A stretch of 32,030 bases of DNA, from the NCBI GenBank assembly GCA_030739735.1, contig JASLYQ010000027.1:1-32030 (forward strand). The letters run 5' to 3'. The notes under the pieces were generated by a model that did not search any database, was not told where the DNA came from, and worked only from the letters and a program-made list of their open reading frames with translations. Shown piece after piece: positions 8,275 to 15,701 of this stretch. Position numbers and translations under genes: made by a program. The DNA comes from Alphaproteobacteria bacterium. GTDB lineage: Bacteria > Pseudomonadota > Alphaproteobacteria > UBA7887. Each line of letters opens with the position of its first letter. Positions within the stretch are counted from its first letter, which is position 1.

Positions 8275-9236
8275 CCCGCTACGTCGTCGTTCGACTTTTC
8301 GAATCGGTTCTGGTGCTGGCTCTGATGTCGTTCGTCATCTATGCTCTGATCGCGCTCATGCCAGGCGATCCTATTGACATAATGGTGCAGTCTAACCCGG
8401 ATCTAACGCCTGAGGATGCGGCGCGGCTGAAGGCGCTTTACGGCCTCGATAAGCCGATCTTCGAACGTTACTGGAACTGGCTCACCGCTGCGGCAGAGCG
8501 CGACTTCGGCTATTCACGTATCCACGGCCGCCCGGTGCTTGAGGTGATGGGGCCGAGGCTCGCCAATACTGGCTTGCTCATGGGCCTCGCGCTCGTGCTG
8601 TCGCTGGCGATCGCGCTTCCGGTCGGTATTTATTCTGCGCTCAGGCCCCATTCGGCGAGCGATTACGCAATCAACTTTCTTGCCTTGGCAGGCATCTCGG
8701 TGCCGGTCTTTTGGCTGGCGCTAATGCTGGTCGTGGTTTTCGCGGTGATCCTCAATTGGCTGCCGGCCGGCGGTATGGAAACCATCGGCAGCGAAGCGCA
8801 AGGCCTTTCCTGGATACTCGACCGGGCACGCTATCTGGTGCTGCCGGTCATCGCCTTGAGCGTGGCCAGCATCGGCGGGCTAACGCGCTATGTGCGCGCC
8901 GCAATGATGGAGATAATGCGTCAGGATTATATCCGCACCGCTCGGGCCAAGGGTGCCTCGCCCACTCGCGTGGTGCTGCTCCATGCCCTACGCAACGCCA
9001 TGATCCCGGTGGTGACGATTCTAGCACTCAGCTTTGGCACGTTGTTCTCCGGCGCGCTGGTTACCGAAGCCATGTTCTCCTATCTCGGCATGGGCAAGCT
9101 GATTTACGATTCAATCATAGGCAACGACTACAACATGGCGCTGGTGAGCCTGATGTTCGCCACCGCCATGGTGCTGGTGAGCAATCTATTGGCAGACCTA
9201 TGCTATGCCTGGCTAGATCCAAGAGTGCACTATTGA
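8271..9236 (+). CDS. ABC transporter permease, DppB-like
   Basis: Inner-membrane channel subunit of 321 residues. The first transmembrane segment (about residues 9-29) is followed by the family motif MPGDPIDIM and a periplasmic region with LYGLDKPIFERYWNWL. Five further hydrophobic segments follow. The cytoplasmic EAA loop that contacts the ATPase is YIRTARAKGASPTRVVLLHA. The end, LADLCYAWLDPRVHY, is the standard DppB/OppB terminus. ATG 8271 overlaps the preceding stop (ATGA). Its TGA shares its final A with the next ATG, so the importer genes are tightly packed and probably translated together. Confidence 0.95.
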   Translation: MTRYVVVRLFESVLVLALMSFVIYALIALMPGDPIDIMVQSNPDLTPEDAARLKALYGLDKPIFERYWNWLTAAAERDFGYSRIHGRPVLEVMGPRLANTGLLMGLALVLSLAIALPVGIYSALRPHSASDYAINFLALAGISVPVFWLALMLVVVFAVILNWLPAGGMETIGSEAQGLSWILDRARYLVLPVIALSVASIGGLTRYVRAAMMEIMRQDYIRTARAKGASPTRVVLLHALRNAMIPVVTILALSFGTLFSGALVTEAMFSYLGMGKLIYDSIIGNDYNMALVSLMFATAMVLVSNLLADLCYAWLDPRVHY

Positions 9237-10159
9237 TGCGTGCACAAAATATTATTATACCGTATTTATCACCAACGCAGCTCATGCTGCTACGTTTTCT
9301 GCGCCACCGCGCGGCGGTTGCGAGCGTTCTGGTACTGGTTGCGCTCGGGCTGGTCACGCTAGCAGCCCCTCTGGTCGAGGCGTTCCTGAATGTCGATTCC
9401 AACGAGGTAGATCTGCTCAATATCTTCGCTGCGCCCTCTGCGTCAAATCCACTCGGCACCGACGAGCTCGGTCGCGACGAGTTGGTGCGCCTGTTGTATG
9501 GCGGGCGCGTCTCGCTCGTCGCGGGTCTGGCGACGGCCTTGATCTCGGCCCTTATTGGCACCGTGATCGGCCTGCTTGCAGGCTATTACGGTGGCCTGCT
9601 CGACAGGCTGTTGATGCGGCTCACGGACAGCGTCATCGCGCTACCTCTGCTGCCGCTCCTCATCGTGCTTGCGGCGGTCGATCTTTCGAAGTTCGGCCTG
9701 CCGCCTGACCTCGCGACATCGCCAGAGATCAGCCTTTATCGCATCGTCGTCATCATCTCGCTTGTCGGATGGACGACGGTAGCACGGCTGGTACGTGGGG
9801 CGGCGCTAACCTTGCGCGAGCGCGACTTCGTGCTGGCTGTGAGGAGCCTGGGAGCGAGTGGGCCACGCATCATGCTGCGGCATATCCTACCCAACGCCAT
9901 CTCGCCGATCATTGTCGCGACAACGCTGTCGGTCGGCAATATCATTCTACTCGAATCGGTGCTGAGCTTCCTCGGCCTCGGCATTCAGCCGCCGTTTGCG
10001 AGCTGGGGAAACATGCTGACTGTGGCTCAGGAGAAAATTTACGAGGCGCCCATGCTCGCGGTCTATCCCGGGCTCTTGATCTTCGCTACGGTGATCGCCT
10101 TCAACTTCCTCGGCGATGGGTTGCAGGATGCCCTCGACCCGAGAGCCCATGACCACTGA
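9236..10159 (+). CDS. ABC transporter permease, DppC-like
   Basis: Second inner-membrane channel subunit, 307 residues. The DppC hallmark NPLGTDELGRDELVRLLYGG lies in the first periplasmic region. It is followed by five hydrophobic segments, the EAA loop (VLAVRSLGASGPRIMLRHIL), and the C-terminal FNFLGDGLQDALDPR. A short non-standard N-terminal stretch before the first membrane helix uses AT-rich codons (9240-9275), unlike the rest of the gene. The start overlaps the DppB-like stop by one base. It completes a five-gene importer. The ETR-like oxidoreductase starts 20 bases downstream. Confidence 0.94.
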   Translation: MRAQNIIIPYLSPTQLMLLRFLRHRAAVASVLVLVALGLVTLAAPLVEAFLNVDSNEVDLLNIFAAPSASNPLGTDELGRDELVRLLYGGRVSLVAGLATALISALIGTVIGLLAGYYGGLLDRLLMRLTDSVIALPLLPLLIVLAAVDLSKFGLPPDLATSPEISLYRIVVIISLVGWTTVARLVRGAALTLRERDFVLAVRSLGASGPRIMLRHILPNAISPIIVATTLSVGNIILLESVLSFLGLGIQPPFASWGNMLTVAQEKIYEAPMLAVYPGLLIFATVIAFNFLGDGLQDALDPRAHDH

Positions 10160-10179
10160 TCGGTAAAAAGGAAAAAATC

Positions 10180-11166
10180 ATGAAACGAGCCCGTGTCGTG
10201 CGTTTTGGCGAGCCTGCGGAGGTTGTCTCTCTGTTCGATGTGCCGCTTGGAGAGCCCAAGGCGGGCGAGGCCCAGGTGGCGGTCTTGGCTAGCCCTATCA
10301 ACCCGGCCGATCTACTGCGCATCCGTGGCGAGTACGGCTACGGGCCGAGCGCGCCGACGCTGCCGTTCTGGGCCGGCATCGAAGGCGTTGGCCGCGTCGA
10401 GGCGGTGGGAGAGGATGTCAGCAATGTGCAGGTTGGCGATCTCGTGATGCTGGCACGTGTAAACGGCATCTGGGGAGAGAAGCTCAATGCTGAGGCGGCC
10501 GGGCTGGTAACCCTACCGGCCGACGCGGACCCGCTGCAGGCGGCAATGCTGGTGGTCAATCCGCCGACCGCCGAATGCATGCTCAGCGACTTCGTTGACC
10601 TCGCGGAAGGCGACTGGGTGATCCAGAACGCGGGCAACTCCGCGGTCGGCCACCACGTTATCCGCCTTGCAGCCACCAAGGGCGTGCGCACCCTCAACGT
10701 GGTCCGCCGCGAAGGCTTGGAAGAGGCGTTAACGGACGCCGGGGCCGACGTTGTGCTGGTCGATGGCGACGATCTCGCCCAGCGTGTCGCCGAAGCCACG
10801 GACGGCGCCTTGCCCAGGCTCGCCATCGATGCGGTCGGCGGTGACGCCACGGGCCGGCTTGCCGGTTGTCTGGAGAAGAGTGGCACCGTGGTCGTCTATG
10901 GTCTACTGAGCGGCGAGGATTCCCGCGTGCCCGTGCCTCTGACGGTGTTCAACGACATCCGCATCCGCGGCTTTCTGCTGCCCCATGCGCTTGGCGCGCG
11001 CACGCCAGAAGAGGTGCAGGCGCTCTACGCCCGCCTCAACGGCCTGGTGCTCGCAGGCACCCTCGCAGTGACCGTTGAAGCCATCTACCCTTTGAGCGAG
11101 CTGTCCGATGCCCTCAAGCATGCCGAGCGTCCCGGTCGTGGTGGCAAGATTCTAATCAAGCCATAG
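10180..11166 (+). CDS. Zinc-free MDR oxidoreductase, MECR/ETR (2-enoyl thioester reductase)-like
   Basis: NADPH-dependent medium-chain reductase of 328 residues without structural zinc cysteines. The N-terminal GroES-like domain has SPINPADLLRIRGEYG, typical of enoyl-thioester reductases. The linking stretch NPPTAECML matches the NPxTAY-type motif, with Glu-Cys where Tyr-Arg is common. It runs into WVIQNAGNSAVGHHVI, the nucleotide-binding loop of this branch. Family members reduce 2-enoyl thioesters; others are quinone reductases. AAAAAGGAAAAA precedes ATG 10180 and the gap to the permease gene is 20 bases, so it belongs to the same operon. Reduction of an unsaturated intermediate made by the dehydratase/isomerase pair is plausible but is inference. 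Confidence 0.88.
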   Translation: MKRARVVRFGEPAEVVSLFDVPLGEPKAGEAQVAVLASPINPADLLRIRGEYGYGPSAPTLPFWAGIEGVGRVEAVGEDVSNVQVGDLVMLARVNGIWGEKLNAEAAGLVTLPADADPLQAAMLVVNPPTAECMLSDFVDLAEGDWVIQNAGNSAVGHHVIRLAATKGVRTLNVVRREGLEEALTDAGADVVLVDGDDLAQRVAEATDGALPRLAIDAVGGDATGRLAGCLEKSGTVVVYGLLSGEDSRVPVPLTVFNDIRIRGFLLPHALGARTPEEVQALYARLNGLVLAGTLAVTVEAIYPLSELSDALKHAERPGRGGKILIKP

Positions 11167-11201
11167 GGGACTAAAGCATATTACACGAAAGGAGAGAGAA
11201 G

Positions 11202-11324
11202 ATGCGCATCATGACATGTCTCATGGCATCGGCGGTCTCATGGGGCGCGATCCAAAGCTACCCCAGCCGTGTCTCCATACAGGGCTACGCCCCGCACGGA
11301 CGATGCGGGGTCACCAAGTTTTGA
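11202..11324 (+). pseudogene. 40-residue gene stub with strong ribosome-binding site
   Basis: ATG 11202 is preceded by AAAGGAGAGAGAAG, one of the best Shine-Dalgarno sequences in the window. The product starts like a signal peptide (MRIMTCLMASAVSWGA) and then becomes an uninformative tail, stopping at 11322-11324. The last third of the frame runs through a hairpin (11290-11310) shared with the facing mgtE gene. The simplest reading is the 5' remnant of a secreted-protein gene that once ended the catabolic operon and was lost by deletion. A genuine small secreted peptide is possible but less likely. Confidence 0.4.
11290..11310. terminator. Hairpin between convergent genes
   Basis: CCCCGCA (11290-11296) pairs perfectly with TGCGGGG (11304-11310) around a 7-base loop. 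It lies between the plus-strand catabolic operon and the minus-strand mgtE gene, where a bidirectional terminator is expected. On the plus strand only a short TTTT follows, 8 bases after the stem, and the minus strand has no T-tract, so efficiency is doubtful. Confidence 0.45.
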
Positions 11325-11336
11325 TTCGGGGTGCGC

Positions 11337-12740
11337 TCAGAATAGGATAAGCTTGGCGAGGCCGAGAAAGGCGAAAAAGCCGACTACGTCGGTGATGGTG
11401 GTGAGGAAAATTCCCGCGCTCAAAGCGGGGTCGACCCCGGCGCGGTACAGGCCGAGTGGGATCAGCATGCCGGCGATGCCCGCGACCCAGAGATTGACGA
11501 TCATGGCCAGAGCGATCACGGTGCCAAGCACGGTGTCGTCGAAATAGAGGCTGGCGGCGAGCCCCATGATGGCGGCGAAGATGATACCGTTGGTGCCGCC
11601 GACTATGCACTCCTTCCACAAGGCGCGGCCGGCATTGGCGGCGGTCAGCTCACGTGTCGCCAACGCGCGCACCGCAACGGTTAGCGTTTGTGTGCCCGCA
11701 TTACCACCCATTGAGGCGACAATCGGCATGAGGATGGCGAGCGCCACCAGCTGATCTATGGTCTCAGCGAAGATGGCGATGGTGAGTGATGCCAGTACCG
11801 CAGTTACTAGGTTGACTAGCAGCCAGATCCAGCGGCGTTGCACTGTGGCGAGCGCGGGCAAGTATAGGTCGCCCTCGGACGTCACGCCGCCCATGCGGTA
11901 AATATCCTCCTCCACCTCCTCCTGGATCACGTCGACCACGTCGTCGACGGTGATCTGGCCGAGCAGGCGGCCGTCGGTCGAGACCACTGCAGCGGAGGTG
12001 AGATTGTATTGGTCGAAGTGATACGCGATCTCCTCCTGATCCATATCGACGGGGATCAGGCGCGGGGCGCGATCCATGATGTCGTTGATCGATACCGGGC
12101 GCTTGTTACGCATGGCGCGGTATAGGGGCACGGTGCCGATCGGCCGGTGCCGTGGATCGACCACGAAGATCTCGTAAAACTCATCCGGCAGCTCGTCCGT
12201 GTCGCGCAGCCAGTCGATGACCTGGCCGACGGTCCAGAAGGTGGGAACTGCGACATAATCGCGCTGCATTAGCCGTCCGGCGCTATCCTCGGGATAGGCC
12301 AGCGCTGCCTCCAGGCGCTCGCGCCTGGCCTGTGGCATGGCTTCGAGTACCGCCTGCCGCTCGTTTGCCTCAAGGTCCTCGATCAGGTAAGCGGCATCGT
12401 CGGTGTCGAGCTCGGCCGCGGCAGTGGCGATCTCTACCGGCTCGATCTCCTCCAGCACCTCGTCGCGCACATGCTCGTCGAGGTCGGCCAGGGCTTCCGG
12501 CTCAAGCGCGGGCCCGAGCGCATCGAGCAGCAGCGAGCGGTCGTCGGGCCGCAGGGCCTCGATCAGGTCGGCGATGTCCGCTGCGTGCAGCGGCTTGACC
12601 AGTTCGGCCGCCGCGTCCGGGCGCCCGCCCTCGAGAGCGTCGGCGACTTCACGCACGAGATTCGGGTGAATGGCAGGCGTGACGGTGGTAGTGCTTTCGG
12701 CTACGGTGATGTTGCTATCAGGGCTCTGTGCCTCGGGCAT
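11337..12740 (-). CDS. mgtE: Magnesium transporter MgtE
   Basis: Mg2+-gated Mg2+ channel of the inner membrane, 467 residues, normal length. The order is canonical. First comes a helical N-domain rich in Ala, Leu and Asp/Glu (about residues 25-150; repeats such as LHAADIADLIEALRPDD). Two CBS domains follow (about 155-275, with VVDPRHRPIGTVPLYR and VSTDGRLLGQITVDDVVD), then a plug helix and five membrane segments. The pore/Mg-site region MPIVASMGGNAGTQTLTVAVR is clearly present, as is the final FLGLAKLILF. AGGGGA lies 7 bases before ATG at 12740. It is transcribed toward the catabolic operon, with the Leu tRNA immediately upstream on the same strand. Control is expected at the protein level through Mg2+ binding by the N and CBS domains. 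Confidence 0.97.
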   Translation of the reverse strand: MPEAQSPDSNITVAESTTTVTPAIHPNLVREVADALEGGRPDAAAELVKPLHAADIADLIEALRPDDRSLLLDALGPALEPEALADLDEHVRDEVLEEIEPVEIATAAAELDTDDAAYLIEDLEANERQAVLEAMPQARRERLEAALAYPEDSAGRLMQRDYVAVPTFWTVGQVIDWLRDTDELPDEFYEIFVVDPRHRPIGTVPLYRAMRNKRPVSINDIMDRAPRLIPVDMDQEEIAYHFDQYNLTSAAVVSTDGRLLGQITVDDVVDVIQEEVEEDIYRMGGVTSEGDLYLPALATVQRRWIWLLVNLVTAVLASLTIAIFAETIDQLVALAILMPIVASMGGNAGTQTLTVAVRALATRELTAANAGRALWKECIVGGTNGIIFAAIMGLAASLYFDDTVLGTVIALAMIVNLWVAGIAGMLIPLGLYRAGVDPALSAGIFLTTITDVVGFFAFLGLAKLILF

Positions 12741-12812
12741 GGCGCGATTCCCCTGGCTGGTGACCGAGGCCTCGGTCTTTTTGATGACCGGGCGCCCGTA
12801 TCAAAGAGAAGG

Positions 12813-12899
12813 TGGTGCGGCCGAGAAGACTCGAACTTCCACGGGGTTGCCCCCACAGCGACCTCAACGCTGCGCGTCTACCAGTTCCGCCACGGCCGC
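12813..12899 (-). tRNA. tRNA-Leu (anticodon GAG)
   Basis: Read on the minus strand, the acceptor stem GCGGCCG pairs with CGGCCGC, followed by discriminator A and an encoded CCA (TGG at 12813-12815). The D-arm is GCGGAACTGGTAGACGC. The anticodon stem CAGCG/CGCTG encloses loop TTGAGGT, giving anticodon GAG (12863-12865 on the plus strand). A long variable arm with GGGG/CCCC pairing marks a class II tRNA, and the T-arm has GTTCGAGTC. The total is 87 bases. It decodes CUC/CUU leucine. It lies just upstream of mgtE on the same strand; no integrase or duplicated tRNA end is seen beside it. Confidence 0.97.
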
Positions 12900-12956
12900 G
12901 ACGGCTGCGAAGTAGCAAATCCGGCGCCACGGCGCAACATGTGATACAGTCGGGCC

Positions 12957-13601
12957 ATGTCGGCAGTGGAATGGACGATCAGCGAGGCGCCGGTCGCCTA
13001 CCCAGATGCCGTGGCGGCGATGGAGGCGCGGGTAGCGGCGATCCGTGCTGGCGAGGCCGGCGAGCAGGCTTGGCTCGTGGAGCATCCACCGATCTACACC
13101 CGCGGCACGAGCGCGACAGACGACGAACTACTCGCGCCGCTGCGCTTTCCCGTCTTCGATACTGGCCGAGGCGGCCGTTTTACTTATCACGGCCCTGGCC
13201 AGCGCGTGGCCTATGTCATGCTGAATCTGCGCGATTCAGGGCGCAAGGCGGACGTGCGCGCCTATGTGCGCCAACTTGAAGGCTGGCTGATCGACACCCT
13301 GGCCGATTTCTCTGTCCTCGCTTTCCGCCGCGAGGGCCGCGTCGGTATCTGGGTCGAGACGTCGTGCGGCGAGGCTAAGATCGGTGCGCTGGGCGTGCGA
13401 GTGCGCCATTGGGTCACTTTCCATGGCATCTCGCTCAACGTGCAGCCCCAACTCGATCACTATGCTGGTATCATCCCCTGCGGTTTAGATGAATTTGGCG
13501 TGACGTCCTTGGTCGACCTTGGTCTGTCCGTCACGATGGCTGATGTGGACATGCGTCTACGGGAAAGATTCGAGCAAAGATTTGGCCATACTATTATGTG
13601 A
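12957..13601 (+). CDS. lipB: Octanoyltransferase LipB
   Basis: Transfers the octanoyl group from octanoyl-ACP to the lipoyl domains of 2-oxoacid dehydrogenases and the glycine cleavage H protein, the first step of endogenous lipoate synthesis. Length is 214 residues. Family landmarks are EHPPIYTRG, the [12 protein letters not shown] substrate tunnel, AKIGALGVR with the catalytic Lys141, and the Cys175 nucleophile in GIIPCGL. The Lys/Cys pair is intact. ATG 12957 begins in the short gap beside the Leu tRNA. No lipA is in the window. The gene ends at a sharp drop in GC content. Confidence 0.96.
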   Translation: MSAVEWTISEAPVAYPDAVAAMEARVAAIRAGEAGEQAWLVEHPPIYTRGTSATDDELLAPLRFPVFDTGRGGRFTYHGPGQRVAYVMLNLRDSGRKADVRAYVRQLEGWLIDTLADFSVLAFRREGRVGIWVETSCGEAKIGALGVRVRHWVTFHGISLNVQPQLDHYAGIIPCGLDEFGVTSLVDLGLSVTMADVDMRLRERFEQRFGHTIM

Positions 13602-13675
13602 AAAAATTATCGTATCTTACTGATAATTTACAAGAAATATAAAATTAAATCTTATATCAGGATGAAGTACATATC
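13602..13675. other. AT-rich spacer after lipB with weak hairpin
   Basis: Base composition falls abruptly here to mostly A and T, unlike the GC-rich flanks. AAATTATC (13604-13611) pairs with GATAATTT (13622-13629) around a 10-base loop, which might act as a weak terminator for lipB. No reading frame or promoter can be supported. The rest of the gap to the acylphosphatase (13676-13747) shows nothing recognisable. It may be an insertion or deletion scar. Confidence 0.5.
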
Positions 13676-13747
13676 TGTTTCCACGGATGCACCTTCTGTC
13701 CCGCTTGTACGATGGCGATGAATGCCGTTTGCCCCAATTACGGCGGT

Positions 13748-14020
13748 CTAGACGGTCGGCTTCTGTGTGAAGCCGCCTGCGCTGAGGCCTGCGGCGGGTC
13801 CGTGCTCAACTAGGTCGACGCGGGCCGTGGGCGGGCCGCCGTGGCAGGCCGCGATCATTTGCTCGACTGCATCAGAAGGCCCTGAAACCAGTGCCTCGAC
13901 GGTGCCGTCTCTGCGGTTGCGAACCCAGCCAGAAAGCCCGAGCGCCTGCGCCCGATCCACCGTCCATCCACGGAACCAGACGCCTTGGACACGGCCGTGG
14001 ATGCGCAGGCGTGCCGCCAT
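13748..14020 (-). CDS. acyP: Acylphosphatase
   Basis: Hydrolyses the carboxyl-phosphate bond of acylphosphates such as 1,3-bisphosphoglycerate or acetyl phosphate. It is a small cytosolic alpha/beta protein of 90 residues, the usual size. The phosphate loop with catalytic Arg is [12 protein letters not shown] and the second signature, with catalytic Asn, is [17 protein letters not shown] at 14018-14020 with AGAAGGG before it is the chosen start. The open frame continues upstream without a stop through a DUF898-like segment to 14365, so the reading frame is larger than the gene. I treat AcyP as the independent product because it has its own ribosome site and normal length. Confidence 0.93.
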   Translation of the reverse strand: MAARLRIHGRVQGVWFRGWTVDRAQALGLSGWVRNRRDGTVEALVSGPSDAVEQMIAACHGGPPTARVDLVEHGPAAGLSAGGFTQKPTV

Positions 14021-14125
14021 ATGCCCTTCTGCAGCGCTCACGGCAGCCCTTTCCCGCGTATCCACACGATGCGGGTGGTGGTGGTTGCTGGGTGCGAGGT
14101 GAGGCAGCCCTTGAGGAGGGTCCAG

Positions 14126-14312
14126 TCCGTCGGCGAGATAGTCGAGGACATCACCGTTGATTGTCGTGGTGCTGAGAAAATAGCGCTTGCGCCTGACCCT
14201 GGCTCTGGCCGACCAGAGGCCGAGGTTCAATAGCGCCAGCAGCAGGTCGATGATTTGGATGCCAAAATAATCCCCGGCGCGTCCGTTTAAGGTGAATGGC
14301 AGGATTTGTGAG
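14126..14312 (-). pseudogene. DUF898 (YjgN-like) gene fragment
   Basis: Read on the minus strand in the acylphosphatase frame, this stretch gives [15 protein letters not shown], then [19 protein letters not shown], then [19 protein letters not shown]. This matches the opening segment of DUF898 membrane proteins: F-x-G at the start, a first hydrophobic helix ending in LGLW/LGIY, the R-rich turn with RYF, and an NG-x-x-x-x-Y end. Full-length members are several times longer. After about 60 residues the similarity stops and the frame runs on into acyP. No ATG or GTG lies between the upstream TAA (14366-14368) and the segment, so it also lacks a normal start. It is best read as a truncated relic. 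Confidence 0.55.
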
Positions 14313-14468
14313 GTCCTGGGCGGCGGCGGTCGCGCGGCCGGCGCATCGTCTCTCTGGACGCGGCATTAGCATCGCTAATCTCTAACCATAATACGCGAAA
14401 GTTGACCGGGTCTCCATATGCATGCGTGCAGTATAGCGCGGCCGCTCGGCCTGGCGTAGGATTGCCCA

Positions 14469-15302
14469 ATGACGAATCACCTGCGCGTTGCCTGTATTCA
14501 GACCAGCGCGACGCCGGATATGACGGCGACGATCGAAGCGGCTTGTGCGGCAATCCGCAAAGCTGCTCAGGAAGAGGCGCGCCTTGTCTTACTGCCCGAG
14601 AATGCACCACTGATGGCCGGGGCGGGCGAGACGCGCGAGCAGGCAGGCAAGTCCGGCGCCCATCCGGCCCGCGCCGCCTTTGCCGCGGTGGCGCGGGAGA
14701 CCGGTGTCTGGCTGCTTGTCGGTAGCGTTAGCGAGCGCAAAGGGGGCAAGCTCGCCAACCGTTCCCTGCTTTTCGACGATGCTGGGGAGGTAGTCGCAGA
14801 ATATGACAAGATCCATATGTTTGATGTCAACCTGGGGGCTGAAAGCTACCGTGAATCCGATAATTTTACCCATGGTGAACGCGCCGTGCTGGCGGAGACG
14901 CCCTGGGGTGGGCTTGGCATAACCGTCTGCTACGACCTGCGTTTTCCCGCCCTCTATCGCGCCCTGGCACAGGCTGGTGCCGGTATGCTAGCGATCCCGT
15001 CCGCCTTCACTGTGCCCACGGGGCGGGCCCACTGGCACGTGCTGCTGCGTGCCCGCGCCATTGAGACCGGTTGCTTTGTTTTCGCGCCGGCTCAATGCGG
15101 CACCCACTATGGCCGCCGGCGCACCTACGGCCACAGCCTGATCGTCGACCCCTGGGGGGAGGTGCTGGCCGAAGGTGGTGAAACTCCGGGTGTCATTGCC
15201 GCTAACATTGATCTCGGTGCTGTCGCGGAGGCTCGTGTTAAAGTGCCGAGCCTGCGCCATGACCGACCATTTGCGCTGCCGGCCCGGCTCGCCGCAGAAT
15301 AG
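14469..15302 (+). CDS. Carbon-nitrogen hydrolase, Nit1-like amidase
   Basis: Nitrilase-superfamily amidase of 277 residues. The catalytic triad is complete: Glu44 (LLPENA), Lys114 (YDKIHMFD) and Cys154 (GITVCYDLRFP). The DKIHMFDV stretch and the GRRRTYGHSLIVDPWGEV segment are typical of the Nit1/YafV-neighbour group, whose best-known member is deaminated glutathione amidase. That metabolite-repair role is probable but not proved by the sequence. ATG 14469 is the first start in the frame. The gene stands alone, divergent from the acylphosphatase/DUF898 stretch, and is followed by a decayed region. Confidence 0.9.
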   Translation: MTNHLRVACIQTSATPDMTATIEAACAAIRKAAQEEARLVLLPENAPLMAGAGETREQAGKSGAHPARAAFAAVARETGVWLLVGSVSERKGGKLANRSLLFDDAGEVVAEYDKIHMFDVNLGAESYRESDNFTHGERAVLAETPWGGLGITVCYDLRFPALYRALAQAGAGMLAIPSAFTVPTGRAHWHVLLRARAIETGCFVFAPAQCGTHYGRRRTYGHSLIVDPWGEVLAEGGETPGVIAANIDLGAVAEARVKVPSLRHDRPFALPARLAAE

Positions 15303-15406
15303 GGCAGCGCTATTCGCCAACCGAGAAATCTATTGCACTTGACAACGTGCGGCCGGCAAGGTCGTCGGTAGAGACAATATGACTAATATTAAGATGACTA
15401 TGGTTT
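15303..15406. other. Non-coding spacer
   Basis: Start of an 826-base stretch (15303-16128) without an intact recognised gene. This part contains a TTGACA hexamer at 15339-15344 but no -10 box at a suitable distance. I see no hairpin or RNA gene. The following parts hold a small interrupted ORF and a carboxymuconolactone-decarboxylase-like pseudogene. Confidence 0.4.
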
Positions 15407-15601
15407 ATGGAGCCCGTTATTGTTTTCATTCTCGAGCTCGATGACATGATTGCGGTGCTGGTGAAAAACAAAGTTACCACCACAGAGGATCTGCCGAAGC
15501 TATTACTCGGAAAATATGCTGCGTACCATAAGCTGTACTTTTAAATTCAAGGCATCACAGAGCTAGCAAAAGATGTCGATGACGATAAGGACGATGCCTA
15601 A
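15407..15601 (+). pseudogene. Small acidic ORF interrupted by an in-frame TAA
   Basis: An ATG at 15407 opens a 45-codon frame with clearly protein-like content (MEPVIVFILELDDMIAVLV, then KNKVTTTEDLPKLLLGKYAA). It ends at TAA 15542-15544. The same frame then continues for 18 sense codons (IQGITELAKDVDDDKDDA) to a second TAA at 15599-15601, as if one short acidic protein of about 64 residues had acquired a nonsense codon. Codon choice is AT-rich compared with the flanks, which suggests recent acquisition. I do not recognise the family. A genuine 45-residue protein is also possible. Confidence 0.35.
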
Positions 15602-15701
15602 GGTAGGCTCAACCGTGGCGGACGAAGTCCTGTGGGGTGTTGGCGAAGATACCGTGCGAGCACCGAAGGTTTTGGCACATCAGGCGAGCATCGTGGGCGC
15701 T

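Noticed and set aside
12813-12899. tRNA-Leu as an attachment site for an integrated element
   Set aside because: No integrase gene and no repeated copy of the tRNA end were found in the neighbouring sequence.
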